From positions 1 through 5,006 of the forward strand of contig JAJFMS010000365.1 of the NCBI GenBank assembly GCA_020696885.1: a stretch of 5,006 bases of DNA, in the 5' to 3' direction. The position numbers and the translations under genes are program-made. Below, piece by piece: positions 1 to 5,006 of the stretch (positions are counted from its first letter, which is position 1; each line of letters opens with the position of its first letter). The notes under the pieces were generated by a model, which did not search any database, was not told the DNA's origin, and worked only from the letters and a program-made list of their open reading frames with translations. This DNA is from Armatimonadota bacterium (GTDB lineage Bacteria; Armatimonadota; SYMT01).

Positions 1-689
1 GCGATTCGTCCACCTTCGGCAAGGGCACGGTCCAGTCCGTGATGCCGCTGGCCCAGTTGTTCCAGCGGGCGCAGATCAAGACCAAGCAGGACCCGGGAGC
101 GCTGAAGGTCACCATCCAGAAGTTCTACCGCCCGAGCGGCGCCTCCACCCAGCTCAAGGGCGTGGTGCCGGACATCGTGCTCCCGTCCCTGACGGACGCG
201 ATGGACGTTGGGGAGCGCGTGATGGACGACGCACTGCCCTGGGATGCGGTGAAGGCTGCCCCGTTCACCCCGATCAACGCGGTGAAGCCGCACATGGCCG
301 AACTGCGCAAGCGCTCCGTCGCACGGGTGGCGTCGGATAAGGACTTCACCTTCGTGCGGGAAGAGGTGGAGCAGTACCGCAAGACAGTGGCGATGAAGCA
401 GGTCTCCCTGAACGAGGCCGAGCGGCGCAAAACCCGCCAGGAAGCCGACGCCCGGCAGAAGGCTCGCAAGGCGGAGCTGGCGGCTCGCCCCGCGGCCAAG
501 GAGAAGGTGATCACCATCACCCTGAAGCAGGTGGATACGGCCGGGCTCCCGGCGCCGGATACCAAGACGGCGTCCGTGACCTCCACGCGCAACCGCTTCA
601 CCAGCGCTACCGGTGAGGGTCCCGATACGGTCCTCGACGAAGGTAAGCGCATCCTGGCTGACCTGATCAGCCTGTCCGCCGCCAAGTAA
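1..689 (+). CDS. prc: Tail-specific (C-terminal processing) serine protease Prc, 3' part only
   Basis: This is the end of a peptidase family S41 protease. Such enzymes cleave proteins near their C-termini in the periplasm and in E. coli act on cell-wall and lipoprotein substrates. The frame is open from base 3 and encodes 228 visible residues before TAA at 687-689. The first residues, DSSTFGKGTVQS, match the S41 block that carries the catalytic lysine (K7, codon 21-23). The serine partner and the PDZ domain lie upstream of the window. TIQKFYRPSGASTQLKGV (37-54) and PDIVLP follow, as in E. coli Prc. ALPWD (77-81) opens the Prc-specific C-terminal domain (DUF3340 type), as in the E. coli ALPWDSI. 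Residues about 120-165 are highly charged (Lys, Arg, Glu) and probably helical. The GTG at 39 is internal and is not the start. Family assignment is firm; the exact paralogue is unknown. Confidence 0.95.
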   Translation, partial: DSSTFGKGTVQSVMPLAQLFQRAQIKTKQDPGALKVTIQKFYRPSGASTQLKGVVPDIVLPSLTDAMDVGERVMDDALPWDAVKAAPFTPINAVKPHMAELRKRSVARVASDKDFTFVREEVEQYRKTVAMKQVSLNEAERRKTRQEADARQKARKAELAARPAAKEKVITITLKQVDTAGLPAPDTKTASVTSTRNRFTSATGEGPDTVLDEGKRILADLISLSAAK

Positions 690-703
690 GGCTTGGTCCG
701 GAG

Positions 704-737
704 AAAACCCCCGGGGCCGCTGGCTCCGGGGGTTTTT
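704..737 (+). terminator. Rho-independent terminator of prc
   Basis: A perfect 11-base-pair stem joins AAAACCCCCGG (704-714) to CCGGGGGTTTT (726-736). It can zip further through 715-718 with 722-725 (one G-U pair), leaving a 3-base loop at 719-721. Five T residues (733-737) follow the G run. It starts 14 bases after the prc stop. The A run on the left arm would also give a U run in the reverse direction, but no gene on that strand lies close by. It separates prc from the next gene. Confidence 0.93.
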
Positions 738-790
738 CTGTGCGCGGCAACACCCCGTAACCGGCCTTCCGGGGGTCGCATCCAAGCGAC

Positions 791-796
791 AGGAGG
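791..796 (+). promoter_or_regulatory. Ribosome binding site fixing the GTG start at 802
   Basis: A full AGGAGG consensus lies 5 bases before GTG 802. It supports this GTG over the internal ATG at about 853, which would remove most of the signal peptide. I see no convincing -35/-10 pair in the 65 bases between the prc terminator and this site. Confidence 0.85.
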
Positions 797-801
797 ATCC
801 G

Positions 802-1692
802 GTGAAACTACCCACATCCCACGCCGCGACTTGTGCCCACTTACTGCTCTCGATGGCTCCCGCTATCGTGCCGGCCTGGGCCTCGGCGCGTCCGGCTGCG
901 CCCGGAGGCACCAGAGCCACGGACACCGCTCCGGACCAGCAGCAGCGGGAAACCGAAGCGCTGATGCGGAAGCTCTTCATCGAGGTGGAGAGAGCGCACC
1001 GGCTGCCCGACGCGGCACGCACCGGAGCCATCCCCCGCCTGTACCGGGAGGTCTACCCGGAGCTCTTGAAGCGGGGGTACCACGTCCGGGCATTTCACGG
1101 TCGGCTGAGCCTCCGCGGGCTCACGCCGGAGCAGGCCGCGGATACAGTCGCCGGCGAGCAAGGCGCTCCCAGTCTCTGGTTTCACGCCCGGAGGCGGATC
1201 ATCGAGCTCTTCGAGCAGGAGCGAACGGCACTCCTACCGCTGATACGAGAGGACCTCGCCATCCCGGATGAGCGTGCGGTGCGCAATGCGCTGCAGCTCG
1301 CCGGCACCATCGGCGGCGGCGACCTTTTCGAATCCGTGCTGCGGGTGTTCCACACGCAGCCCGACCTGGCCGACCAGGCGGTCGCGGCGTTTCGCCGGAT
1401 CCGGGATCCCCGCGCAATCCGGGTGCTGCTCTCCGCGGACCCGGCCCGTCCCCTGCTCTACTTCGAGGCTCTCCGCACCCTGCAGCGAGATTGCCCCGCC
1501 GATGCGGCGCTCACGCGGCTGCTGCGCTCCCCCGATGCCGAGCTGCGGTGGCGGGCCGCCTACGCGCTGGCGGAGTCCGGAGATTCGGCGCTCGTGCCAC
1601 TGGCGGAGACGCTTGCCGGGGATGTCGATCCCCGGGTTCGGGAACACGCTGCAGCCATGCTCGCCGCAGCGCGCCGAACCCCGCACCCATAG
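802..1692 (+). CDS. Probable exported HEAT-like helical-repeat protein, function unknown
   Basis: The protein has 296 residues from GTG 802 to TAG 1690-1692. Residues 1-29 look like a Sec signal peptide: Lys2, then a hydrophobic stretch around LLLSMAPAIVPAW, then AWASA with possible cleavage near 27-29. The cysteine at 11 has no proper lipobox, so a lipoprotein is unlikely. Residues about 30-50 are a Pro/Ala/Gln-rich linker. Residues 51-160 are helical with many Arg and Glu. Residues about 155-292 show paired amphipathic helices spaced like HEAT or PBS-lyase HEAT-like repeats, clearest at DPRAIRVLL (202-210), SPDAELRWRAAYALAESGD (243-261) and DVDPRVREHAAAMLAAA (274-290). Such repeats usually bind proteins. 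No catalytic motif is visible. I do not recognise the family. The gene stands alone between a terminator and a long gap. As a possibly periplasmic protein next to prc it could be a partner or substrate, but only proximity suggests that. Confidence 0.8.
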   Translation: MKLPTSHAATCAHLLLSMAPAIVPAWASARPAAPGGTRATDTAPDQQQRETEALMRKLFIEVERAHRLPDAARTGAIPRLYREVYPELLKRGYHVRAFHGRLSLRGLTPEQAADTVAGEQGAPSLWFHARRRIIELFEQERTALLPLIREDLAIPDERAVRNALQLAGTIGGGDLFESVLRVFHTQPDLADQAVAAFRRIRDPRAIRVLLSADPARPLLYFEALRTLQRDCPADAALTRLLRSPDAELRWRAAYALAESGDSALVPLAETLAGDVDPRVREHAAAMLAAARRTPHP

Positions 1693-1764
1693 ACCTTCCG
1701 CAAGATGGCCGACGCCCACGGGACACGATCCGGGTAGAGAGCGCACCTCCAGATCCCCAGGTGC

Positions 1765-1899
1765 TACCGGCCCGCTGGATCGCGGGATCCTCCGGCTAGC
1801 AGGTCCGATGCGCGCGATCCAAGGGCGCGGCGCTTTCACTTTGCCTCTCACCGCACAATCGGTCGATTGCCAGGAGTCCCGCGATCCAGCGGGCCGGTA
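1765..1899. repeat. Inverted repeat with perfect 23-base arms, candidate TA-flanked mini-element (MITE or REP pair)
   Basis: The left arm 1765-1787 (TACCGGCCCGCTGG...) is the exact reverse complement of the right arm 1877-1899. Pairing continues inward for four more bases (TCCT 1788-1791 with AGGA 1872-1875) with G1876 bulged. Each arm also contains its own small hairpin: CCCGC and GCGGG around a 6-base loop, TGGATC on the left and GATCCA on the right. The outermost bases of both arms are TA. The inner 80-85 bases hold a further hairpin (1811-1815 with 1825-1829) and a dyad CAATCG-GT-CGATTG (1856-1869). The repeat is directly visible. Whether it is a miniature transposable element with TA target duplication, a pair of opposed REP-like palindromes, or a transcript-end structure is inference. 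No transposase is in the window. Confidence 0.9.
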
Positions 1900-2235
1900 C
1901 CCGTTGTGATCCCGCGGGTTCTGCCGACGGCTGCAACGTGTGGAGCCGGCTCGCGCGGCGTCCGATCACGGCGACCACCGGCGGGAAAGGCAGATCCGTT
2001 CCCGAGGCCAAGCGCGCGGGATCGAACGCGCCACGAGGGCACCGGCCACGGGGTAAGACCTCTGGTTGACCTGTAAGGCGCCTCGAACAGCCCACCAGCG
2101 GGTTGATCAGGCAACGGAGGGTCCGTGGGCTTGAGCCGCGATCCACACGCACGATTGGCGATATGATGCAGAAGCTGGACGGGCGGCGACCGATTCGAGA
2201 CCGCAGGACCGCGGCGTTCGCCTGGTTCGAGCACC

Positions 2236-2241
2236 AGGAGG
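2236..2241 (+). promoter_or_regulatory. Ribosome binding site for the PhnB-like gene
   Basis: AGGAGG lies 8 bases before ATG 2250, ideal spacing. It decides the start against in-frame upstream ATGs at 2163 and 2166 and a further upstream start at 2103. None of those has a comparable site, and they would add an extension absent from the family. Confidence 0.88.
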
Positions 2242-2249
2242 ATGCGACC

Positions 2250-2726
2250 ATGGCGCCGAAAAACACGATCTGCCTCTGGTTCGACCATAACGCGCAGGAA
2301 GCGGCGCGCTTCTACGCCGAGACTTTTCCGGATAGTGAAGTGACGGCAGTCCACGAGGCTCCCAGTGACTTTCCGGGTGGTAAGAAGGGCGATGTGCTGA
2401 CGGTGGAGTTCACCGTCCTGGGCATTCCCTGCCTTGGTCTCAACGGGGGACCGGTGTTCCCGCACACCGAGGCCTTCTCCTTCCAGATCGCGACGGACGA
2501 TCAGGAAGAGACGGATCGTTATTGGAACGCCATCGTCGGCAACGGCGGCGCGGAAAGCGCGTGCGGTTGGTGCAAAGACCGCTGGGGCCTCAACTGGCAG
2601 ATCACCCCGCGGGTGCTGACGGAGGCGATGGCAGCCGGCGGCGAGGAGGCAAAGCGTGCCTTCGAGGCCATGATGACGATGAAGAAGATCGACGTCGCTG
2701 CCATCGAGGCCGCGCGCCGAGGCTAA
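2250..2726 (+). CDS. PhnB-like VOC-superfamily protein (glyoxalase / 3-demethylubiquinone methyltransferase-like domain)
   Basis: A complete 158-residue single-domain protein, the usual length for this family. Recognisable blocks in order are ICLWFDHNAQEAARFYAETFP (7-27), the first beta-alpha unit; GDVLTVEFTVLGIPCLGLNGGP (47-68); FSFQIATDDQEETDRYWNAI (76-95); CGWCKDRWGLNWQITPRVL (105-123); and a C-terminal helix with AFEAMMTMKKIDVAAIEAA (137-155). All are hallmarks of the PhnB / YjdN group. The methyltransferase name attached to many relatives is historical: no SAM-binding motif is visible and the true substrate is unknown. Members are small cytosolic betaalphabetabetabeta-fold proteins, often dimeric. 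The gene appears to be transcribed alone, with long non-coding sequence upstream and a convergent neighbour downstream. The family call is firm; the function is not. Confidence 0.93.
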   Translation: MAPKNTICLWFDHNAQEAARFYAETFPDSEVTAVHEAPSDFPGGKKGDVLTVEFTVLGIPCLGLNGGPVFPHTEAFSFQIATDDQEETDRYWNAIVGNGGAESACGWCKDRWGLNWQITPRVLTEAMAAGGEEAKRAFEAMMTMKKIDVAAIEAARRG

Positions 2727-2735
2727 CGCGACCGC

Positions 2736-2785
2736 GCCGGCACCTGGCCCGCGCCATCAGGAGTAGGCGCATGCCAGGTGCCGGC
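2736..2785. terminator. Large hairpin between convergent genes, possible bidirectional transcription stop
   Basis: GCCGGCACCTGGC (2736-2748) pairs perfectly with 2773-2785 over 13 bases. Inside it GCGCC (2751-2755) pairs with GGCGC (2766-2770), leaving a 10-base apical loop. It starts 9 bases past the PhnB-like stop and ends 13 bases before the kinase stop, so it sits at the 3' end of both transcripts. Neither side has a proper U tract (only TTT at 2794-2796), so it may stall or protect transcripts rather than act as a classic intrinsic terminator. Confidence 0.65.
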
Positions 2786-2798
2786 TGACCGGCTTTCG

Positions 2799-4403
2799 CT
2801 AATGTTCCGTAGCGGCGGCGGCCTCATTTCGCTGCGTCGGTTGCAGCGGTAGCGCGAAAAAGAACGTACTCCCCTCCCCCAACTCGCTCTCTACCCAGAT
2901 GCGGCCGCCGTGCGCTTCTACGGCCATACGGCAGAACGTCAGGCCGAGGCCGGTAGACATCTTGCGGCCGCCCTTGCGGGTCTCCACCTGGCCGAACTTC
3001 TCGAAGATCCGGTCGAACGCTTCCCGCGGGATCCCCTCCCCCGTGTCCCGCACCCCAAAGACCGCTTCCGTGGACTCGGGCGGGAACTGCACGGAAACGG
3101 TCACCGTGCCGTTCACCGGCGTGAACTTGGCCGCGTTGCCCAGCAGGTTGACCAGGACGCGGATCAGCTTGTCGTCGTCGGCGAGGAGGGTTGCGCACGG
3201 TTCCGGCACTTCGCTGGCCAGCGTGAGCCCCTTGTCCCGGGCGAGGGAGGCGATCTGGCGGAAGGCGCGATCGATGAGCTCGGTCGGGTTGACCTCCGCG
3301 TACTCCAACGCCAGCGAGCCTTCTTCCATCTTGTTGGTGTCGAGCAGGTCGTTGATCATCCGCAGCAGCGTCTGGCCGCCTTCGACCGACATCTGCAGCA
3401 GCTCGTCCTGATCGGTATCCAGCTCGCCCATCAACGCGATCGTCTGCAGCCCGCCCAGGAGCGACGTGAGCGGCGTGCGCAGGTCGTGGACGATCATGTG
3501 GGTAAGGTCTTCCTTCAACCGGTCCAGCGCCCGCAGTTTCTCGTTGAGCGCCTCCACCTGCTTGCGGCGGGTGATGTCCTGGAAGAGGCAGATGCCGCCG
3601 ACGGTTGCGCCCAGGTGGTCGTGCAGCAGCACCAGGTGCATCGCTACCGGCGTCACGCCGCCCGAGCGGTTCGTCACCACGGAGTCCTGTGCCGTGCCCT
3701 CATGCCCGGCCAGCGCCTGCCGGAGCAGCTCGAGGAGGTCGGCTCCCGCAGCCTCTCCAATCGCGTCCCGGCAGAGCTGGTTTCGCACCTGCACTTCCTC
3801 CGCCCCGAGCATCTGACACAGTGCGCGGTTGGCGCTGGTCACCCGGTGCTGCAGGTCGAGCGTGAGCACACCGTCCTGGAGGTTCCGCAGGATCGTCTGG
3901 AGTTGGATCCGATCGATGGTGCTGTTGTAGAGCTCTCCATCCATCAGGGCGCAGACCTTGGAGAGGATCTCCTCGGGGCCTGGAGTTACGGCAGCCGGCA
4001 GGGTCGCCGCCGGCCAGGGGTTGATCACCAAGCGCTGGACCGTTTCCAGCAGCGCCTCCGGCTCGGCGGCCTTCAGCAGGAACGCGTCCGCGCCGGTGTG
4101 GAGGCTCCAGAACTCCGTGGCGAGGCTTTCCGACCCGGTAAGGATCACCACCGGGATGTGGGCCACGGCAGGGTCACTCTTGAGTAGCCGGCAGACCTGG
4201 TAGCCGTTCATCCGCGGCATCGTGATGTCGAGGAGGATGAGGTCGGGCCGTTCCGAGTAGGCCTGTTGGGCCGCGGCGATGCCATCGGCCGCGTTCAGCA
4301 CCTGGTAGCCGGCGCCCCGGAGCATCCGCGAGAAGACGGCCGCCGCCAGGGGGCTGTCGTCGGCCACCAGTATTCTCTTGCCTTCAGCTTCTGTGGTGGG
4401 CAT
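2799..4403 (-). CDS. Soluble REC-PAS-histidine kinase (hybrid sensor kinase with N-terminal receiver)
   Basis: The protein has 534 residues, from ATG at 4403 to TAG at 2799, with no signal peptide or membrane segment, so it is cytosolic. Residues about 10-125 form a receiver domain: acidic pair D15-D16, phospho-acceptor D59 in LILLDITMP, T89 and K111. The lysine is followed by AAEP instead of the common KP. Residues about 165-280 form a PAS domain (TILRNLQDGVLTLD through GGICLFQDITRRKQ) that would bind a ligand or partner. A short helical linker (280-298) leads to the HisKA dimerisation helix with H306 in HDLRTPL. The ATPase domain has an N box (N423 in NLLGNAAKFT), G1 DTGEGIP (453-459), F box RIFEKFGQ (465-472) and G2 TGLGL (484-488). 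All catalytic motifs are intact. It follows cheB with a 20-base overlap, so it probably works with that signalling pathway. CheA or another kinase might phosphorylate its receiver, which is inference. The cognate output regulator is not in the window. Confidence 0.94.
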   Translation of the reverse strand: MPTTEAEGKRILVADDSPLAAAVFSRMLRGAGYQVLNAADGIAAAQQAYSERPDLILLDITMPRMNGYQVCRLLKSDPAVAHIPVVILTGSESLATEFWSLHTGADAFLLKAAEPEALLETVQRLVINPWPAATLPAAVTPGPEEILSKVCALMDGELYNSTIDRIQLQTILRNLQDGVLTLDLQHRVTSANRALCQMLGAEEVQVRNQLCRDAIGEAAGADLLELLRQALAGHEGTAQDSVVTNRSGGVTPVAMHLVLLHDHLGATVGGICLFQDITRRKQVEALNEKLRALDRLKEDLTHMIVHDLRTPLTSLLGGLQTIALMGELDTDQDELLQMSVEGGQTLLRMINDLLDTNKMEEGSLALEYAEVNPTELIDRAFRQIASLARDKGLTLASEVPEPCATLLADDDKLIRVLVNLLGNAAKFTPVNGTVTVSVQFPPESTEAVFGVRDTGEGIPREAFDRIFEKFGQVETRKGGRKMSTGLGLTFCRMAVEAHGGRIWVESELGEGSTFFFALPLQPTQRNEAAAATEH

Positions 4404-5006
4404 CGGTCCCCTCTGAATGAGCAGAAACGGTCTTGATCAGGGCCGCCGCGATCCCGGCGGCTGGGAGGATTCGCCGGGCGGCCCCCAGGTCAATCGCGTG
4501 CTTCGGCATCCCGAAGATCACGCAGCTCGCCTCGTCCTGCGCGATCGTGAGTCCGCCGGCCTCGGCCACGGACAGCATCCCGGCTCCGCCGTCCCGGCCC
4601 ATGCCGGTCAGGAGCACGGCGGCCGCGGCCGCGCCGTAGTGACTTGCGACGGACCGAAAGGTGACCGTTACGGAGGGGCGGTGACCATCGACCGGTGGCT
4701 CGCGGGAAGCCTGCAGCCGTCCCTCTCGGTCCACCACCAGGTGGGTATCCTCGGCGGGGAAGTAGACGTGGCCTCCGAGGGGAACTTCACCGGGCCGCGC
4801 GATCTGCGGCTTGACCCGGCAGTGCGCCGCCAGCCAGCTCACGAGGCCCTCCAGAAAGCCGGGGCTGATGTGCTGCACGCACAGAATCGGCGCCGGGAAG
4901 CGGGCCGGCAACTGCCGCAGGATGATCTGGAGGGCCGCAGGTCCACCGGTTGAAGCTCCGATTGCCACCACCCGCACCGGGCCGGGTGTGCTCCGGCCGC
5001 TCTCCA
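4384..5006 (-). CDS. cheB: CheB-type protein-glutamate methylesterase, C-terminal catalytic domain (5' end outside window)
   Basis: CheB enzymes demethylate and deamidate glutamate/glutamine side chains of chemoreceptors, resetting adaptation. The catalytic domain is visible to its TGA stop at 4384-4386. Counting from GTG 4977 as residue 1, the triad is complete: S9 in GASTGG, H36 in VQHIS and D129 in TGMGRDGGAGM. Other family blocks are PGEVPLGGHVYFPAEDTHL (62-80), GHRPSVTVTFRSVA (98-111) and a final IFGMPKHAID-like block. The frame stays open upstream of 4977 to the window edge (ESGRSTPGP), which reads like the linker joining a receiver domain to the esterase domain. The real start is therefore probably beyond 5006, and GTG 4977 is likely internal. 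A stand-alone esterase domain cannot be excluded. The last 20 bases overlap the downstream kinase gene, forming an operon. The rest of the chemosensory cluster would be expected beyond 5006. Confidence 0.93.
   Translation of the reverse strand, partial: ESGRSTPGPVRVVAIGASTGGPAALQIILRQLPARFPAPILCVQHISPGFLEGLVSWLAAHCRVKPQIARPGEVPLGGHVYFPAEDTHLVVDREGRLQASREPPVDGHRPSVTVTFRSVASHYGAAAAAVLLTGMGRDGGAGMLSVAEAGGLTIAQDEASCVIFGMPKHAIDLGAARRILPAAGIAAALIKTVSAHSEGTDAHHRS
4408..4414 (-). promoter_or_regulatory. Ribosome binding site of the kinase, inside the 3' end of cheB
   Basis: On the minus strand, AGAGGGG lies 4 bases before ATG 4403, and its AGAGG core is 6 bases from the start. It lies within the last codons of the methylesterase gene, which supports ATG 4403 as the start and suggests translational coupling of the two genes. 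Confidence 0.65.

Larger units (their letters stand above)
1693..2249. other. 557-base intergenic region without a convincing gene
   Basis: Frames are open here on both strands, but they show no start with a good ribosome binding site, no family resemblance and low-complexity Arg/Pro-rich composition typical of GC-rich shadow frames. The region holds the long inverted repeat at 1765-1899, four copies of GCGATCCA (one inverted), a patch at 2050-2136 with weak likeness to a 23S rRNA 3' end, and a TATGAT hexamer (2162-2167) that could be a -10 box for the gene at 2250 but has no good -35 at the usual spacing. No tRNA fold was found. Confidence 0.7.

Noticed and set aside
693..1271. 192-residue open frame on the + strand
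   Set aside because: It starts at a GTG inside the prc terminator region and runs out of frame through the HEAT-like gene. Arg/Pro/Gly-rich composition and the lack of a ribosome binding site mark it as a shadow.
2017..2035. Possible tRNA T-arm on the minus strand (GCGTTCGATCCCGCG-like)
   Set aside because: The stem does not pair around a 7-base loop, and no acceptor, D or anticodon arm is found at the proper distances.
2162..2167. TATGAT as a -10 promoter box for the gene at 2250
   Set aside because: No acceptable -35 at 16-18 bases upstream (TTGAGC at 2131 is 25 bases away) and no extended -10. Too weak to list as a promoter.
2103..2249. N-terminal extension of the PhnB-like protein
   Set aside because: The frame is open, but AGGAGG at 2236-2241 sits 8 bases before ATG 2250 and the family starts at the matching point (ICLWFD). 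The extension has no family likeness.
1693..2249. Apparent enrichment of GATC as a methylation or mismatch-repair signal cluster
   Set aside because: GATC is also very frequent in the coding parts of the window, for example across the kinase gene, so this is genome-wide composition rather than a local signal.
1796..2266. 156-residue minus-strand frame
   Set aside because: It overlaps the start and ribosome binding site of the PhnB-like gene antisense, contains one arm of the inverted repeat and shows no family features.
1848..2465. 205-residue minus-strand frame across the intergenic region
   Set aside because: It runs antisense into the PhnB-like gene and has no recognisable motif or ribosome binding site. 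Its Arg/Pro/Ser-rich content is that of a GC-rich non-coding frame.
2910..4187. 425-residue + strand frame, long enough to look like a gene
   Set aside because: It lies entirely antisense to the well-supported kinase. It is a His/Gln/Arg/Val-rich mirror frame created by GC-biased codon use.

Overview
The window comes from a GC-rich bacterium (about two-thirds G+C by eye). Its genes are ordinary bacterial ones with strong AGGAGG-type ribosome binding sites. The organism is probably Gram-negative, because the first gene is the 3' end of a Prc-type periplasmic tail-specific protease with the long C-terminal domain typical of E. coli Prc and its relatives. The charged linker of that protease reminds me of verrucomicrobial homologues. 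This is recall rather than a search, so the phylum stays open.

Layout. Positions 1-689 (+) hold the C-terminal third or so of prc, including the catalytic lysine, followed by a strong rho-independent terminator (704-737). Positions 802-1692 (+) encode a 296-residue, probably exported, helical-repeat (HEAT-like) protein of unknown function. Positions 1693-2249 are a 557-base stretch with no gene. Its main features are an inverted repeat with perfect 23-base arms (1765-1787 and 1877-1899), possibly a small TA-flanked non-autonomous element, and a patch near 2050-2136 that vaguely resembles a 23S rRNA 3' end. Positions 2250-2726 (+) encode a complete PhnB-like VOC-superfamily protein. A large hairpin (2736-2785) lies between this gene and the convergent gene on the other strand. 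On the minus strand, a CheB-type methylesterase (entering from beyond 5006, stop at 4384) is followed, with a 20-base overlap, by a 534-residue soluble REC-PAS-histidine kinase (4403-2799).

How the genes relate. The cheB and kinase genes are translationally close and almost certainly one operon. They look like the downstream end of a chemosensory-type or two-component cluster in which receptor methylation state and a cytosolic sensor kinase are linked. The prc, HEAT-protein and VOC genes share a strand, but a terminator and long gaps separate them, so they are probably independent units.

I saw no CRISPR array, tRNA, complete rRNA, transposase or recognisable defence or biosynthetic system. 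The least explained parts are the 1693-2249 intergenic region and the unassigned HEAT-like exported protein.
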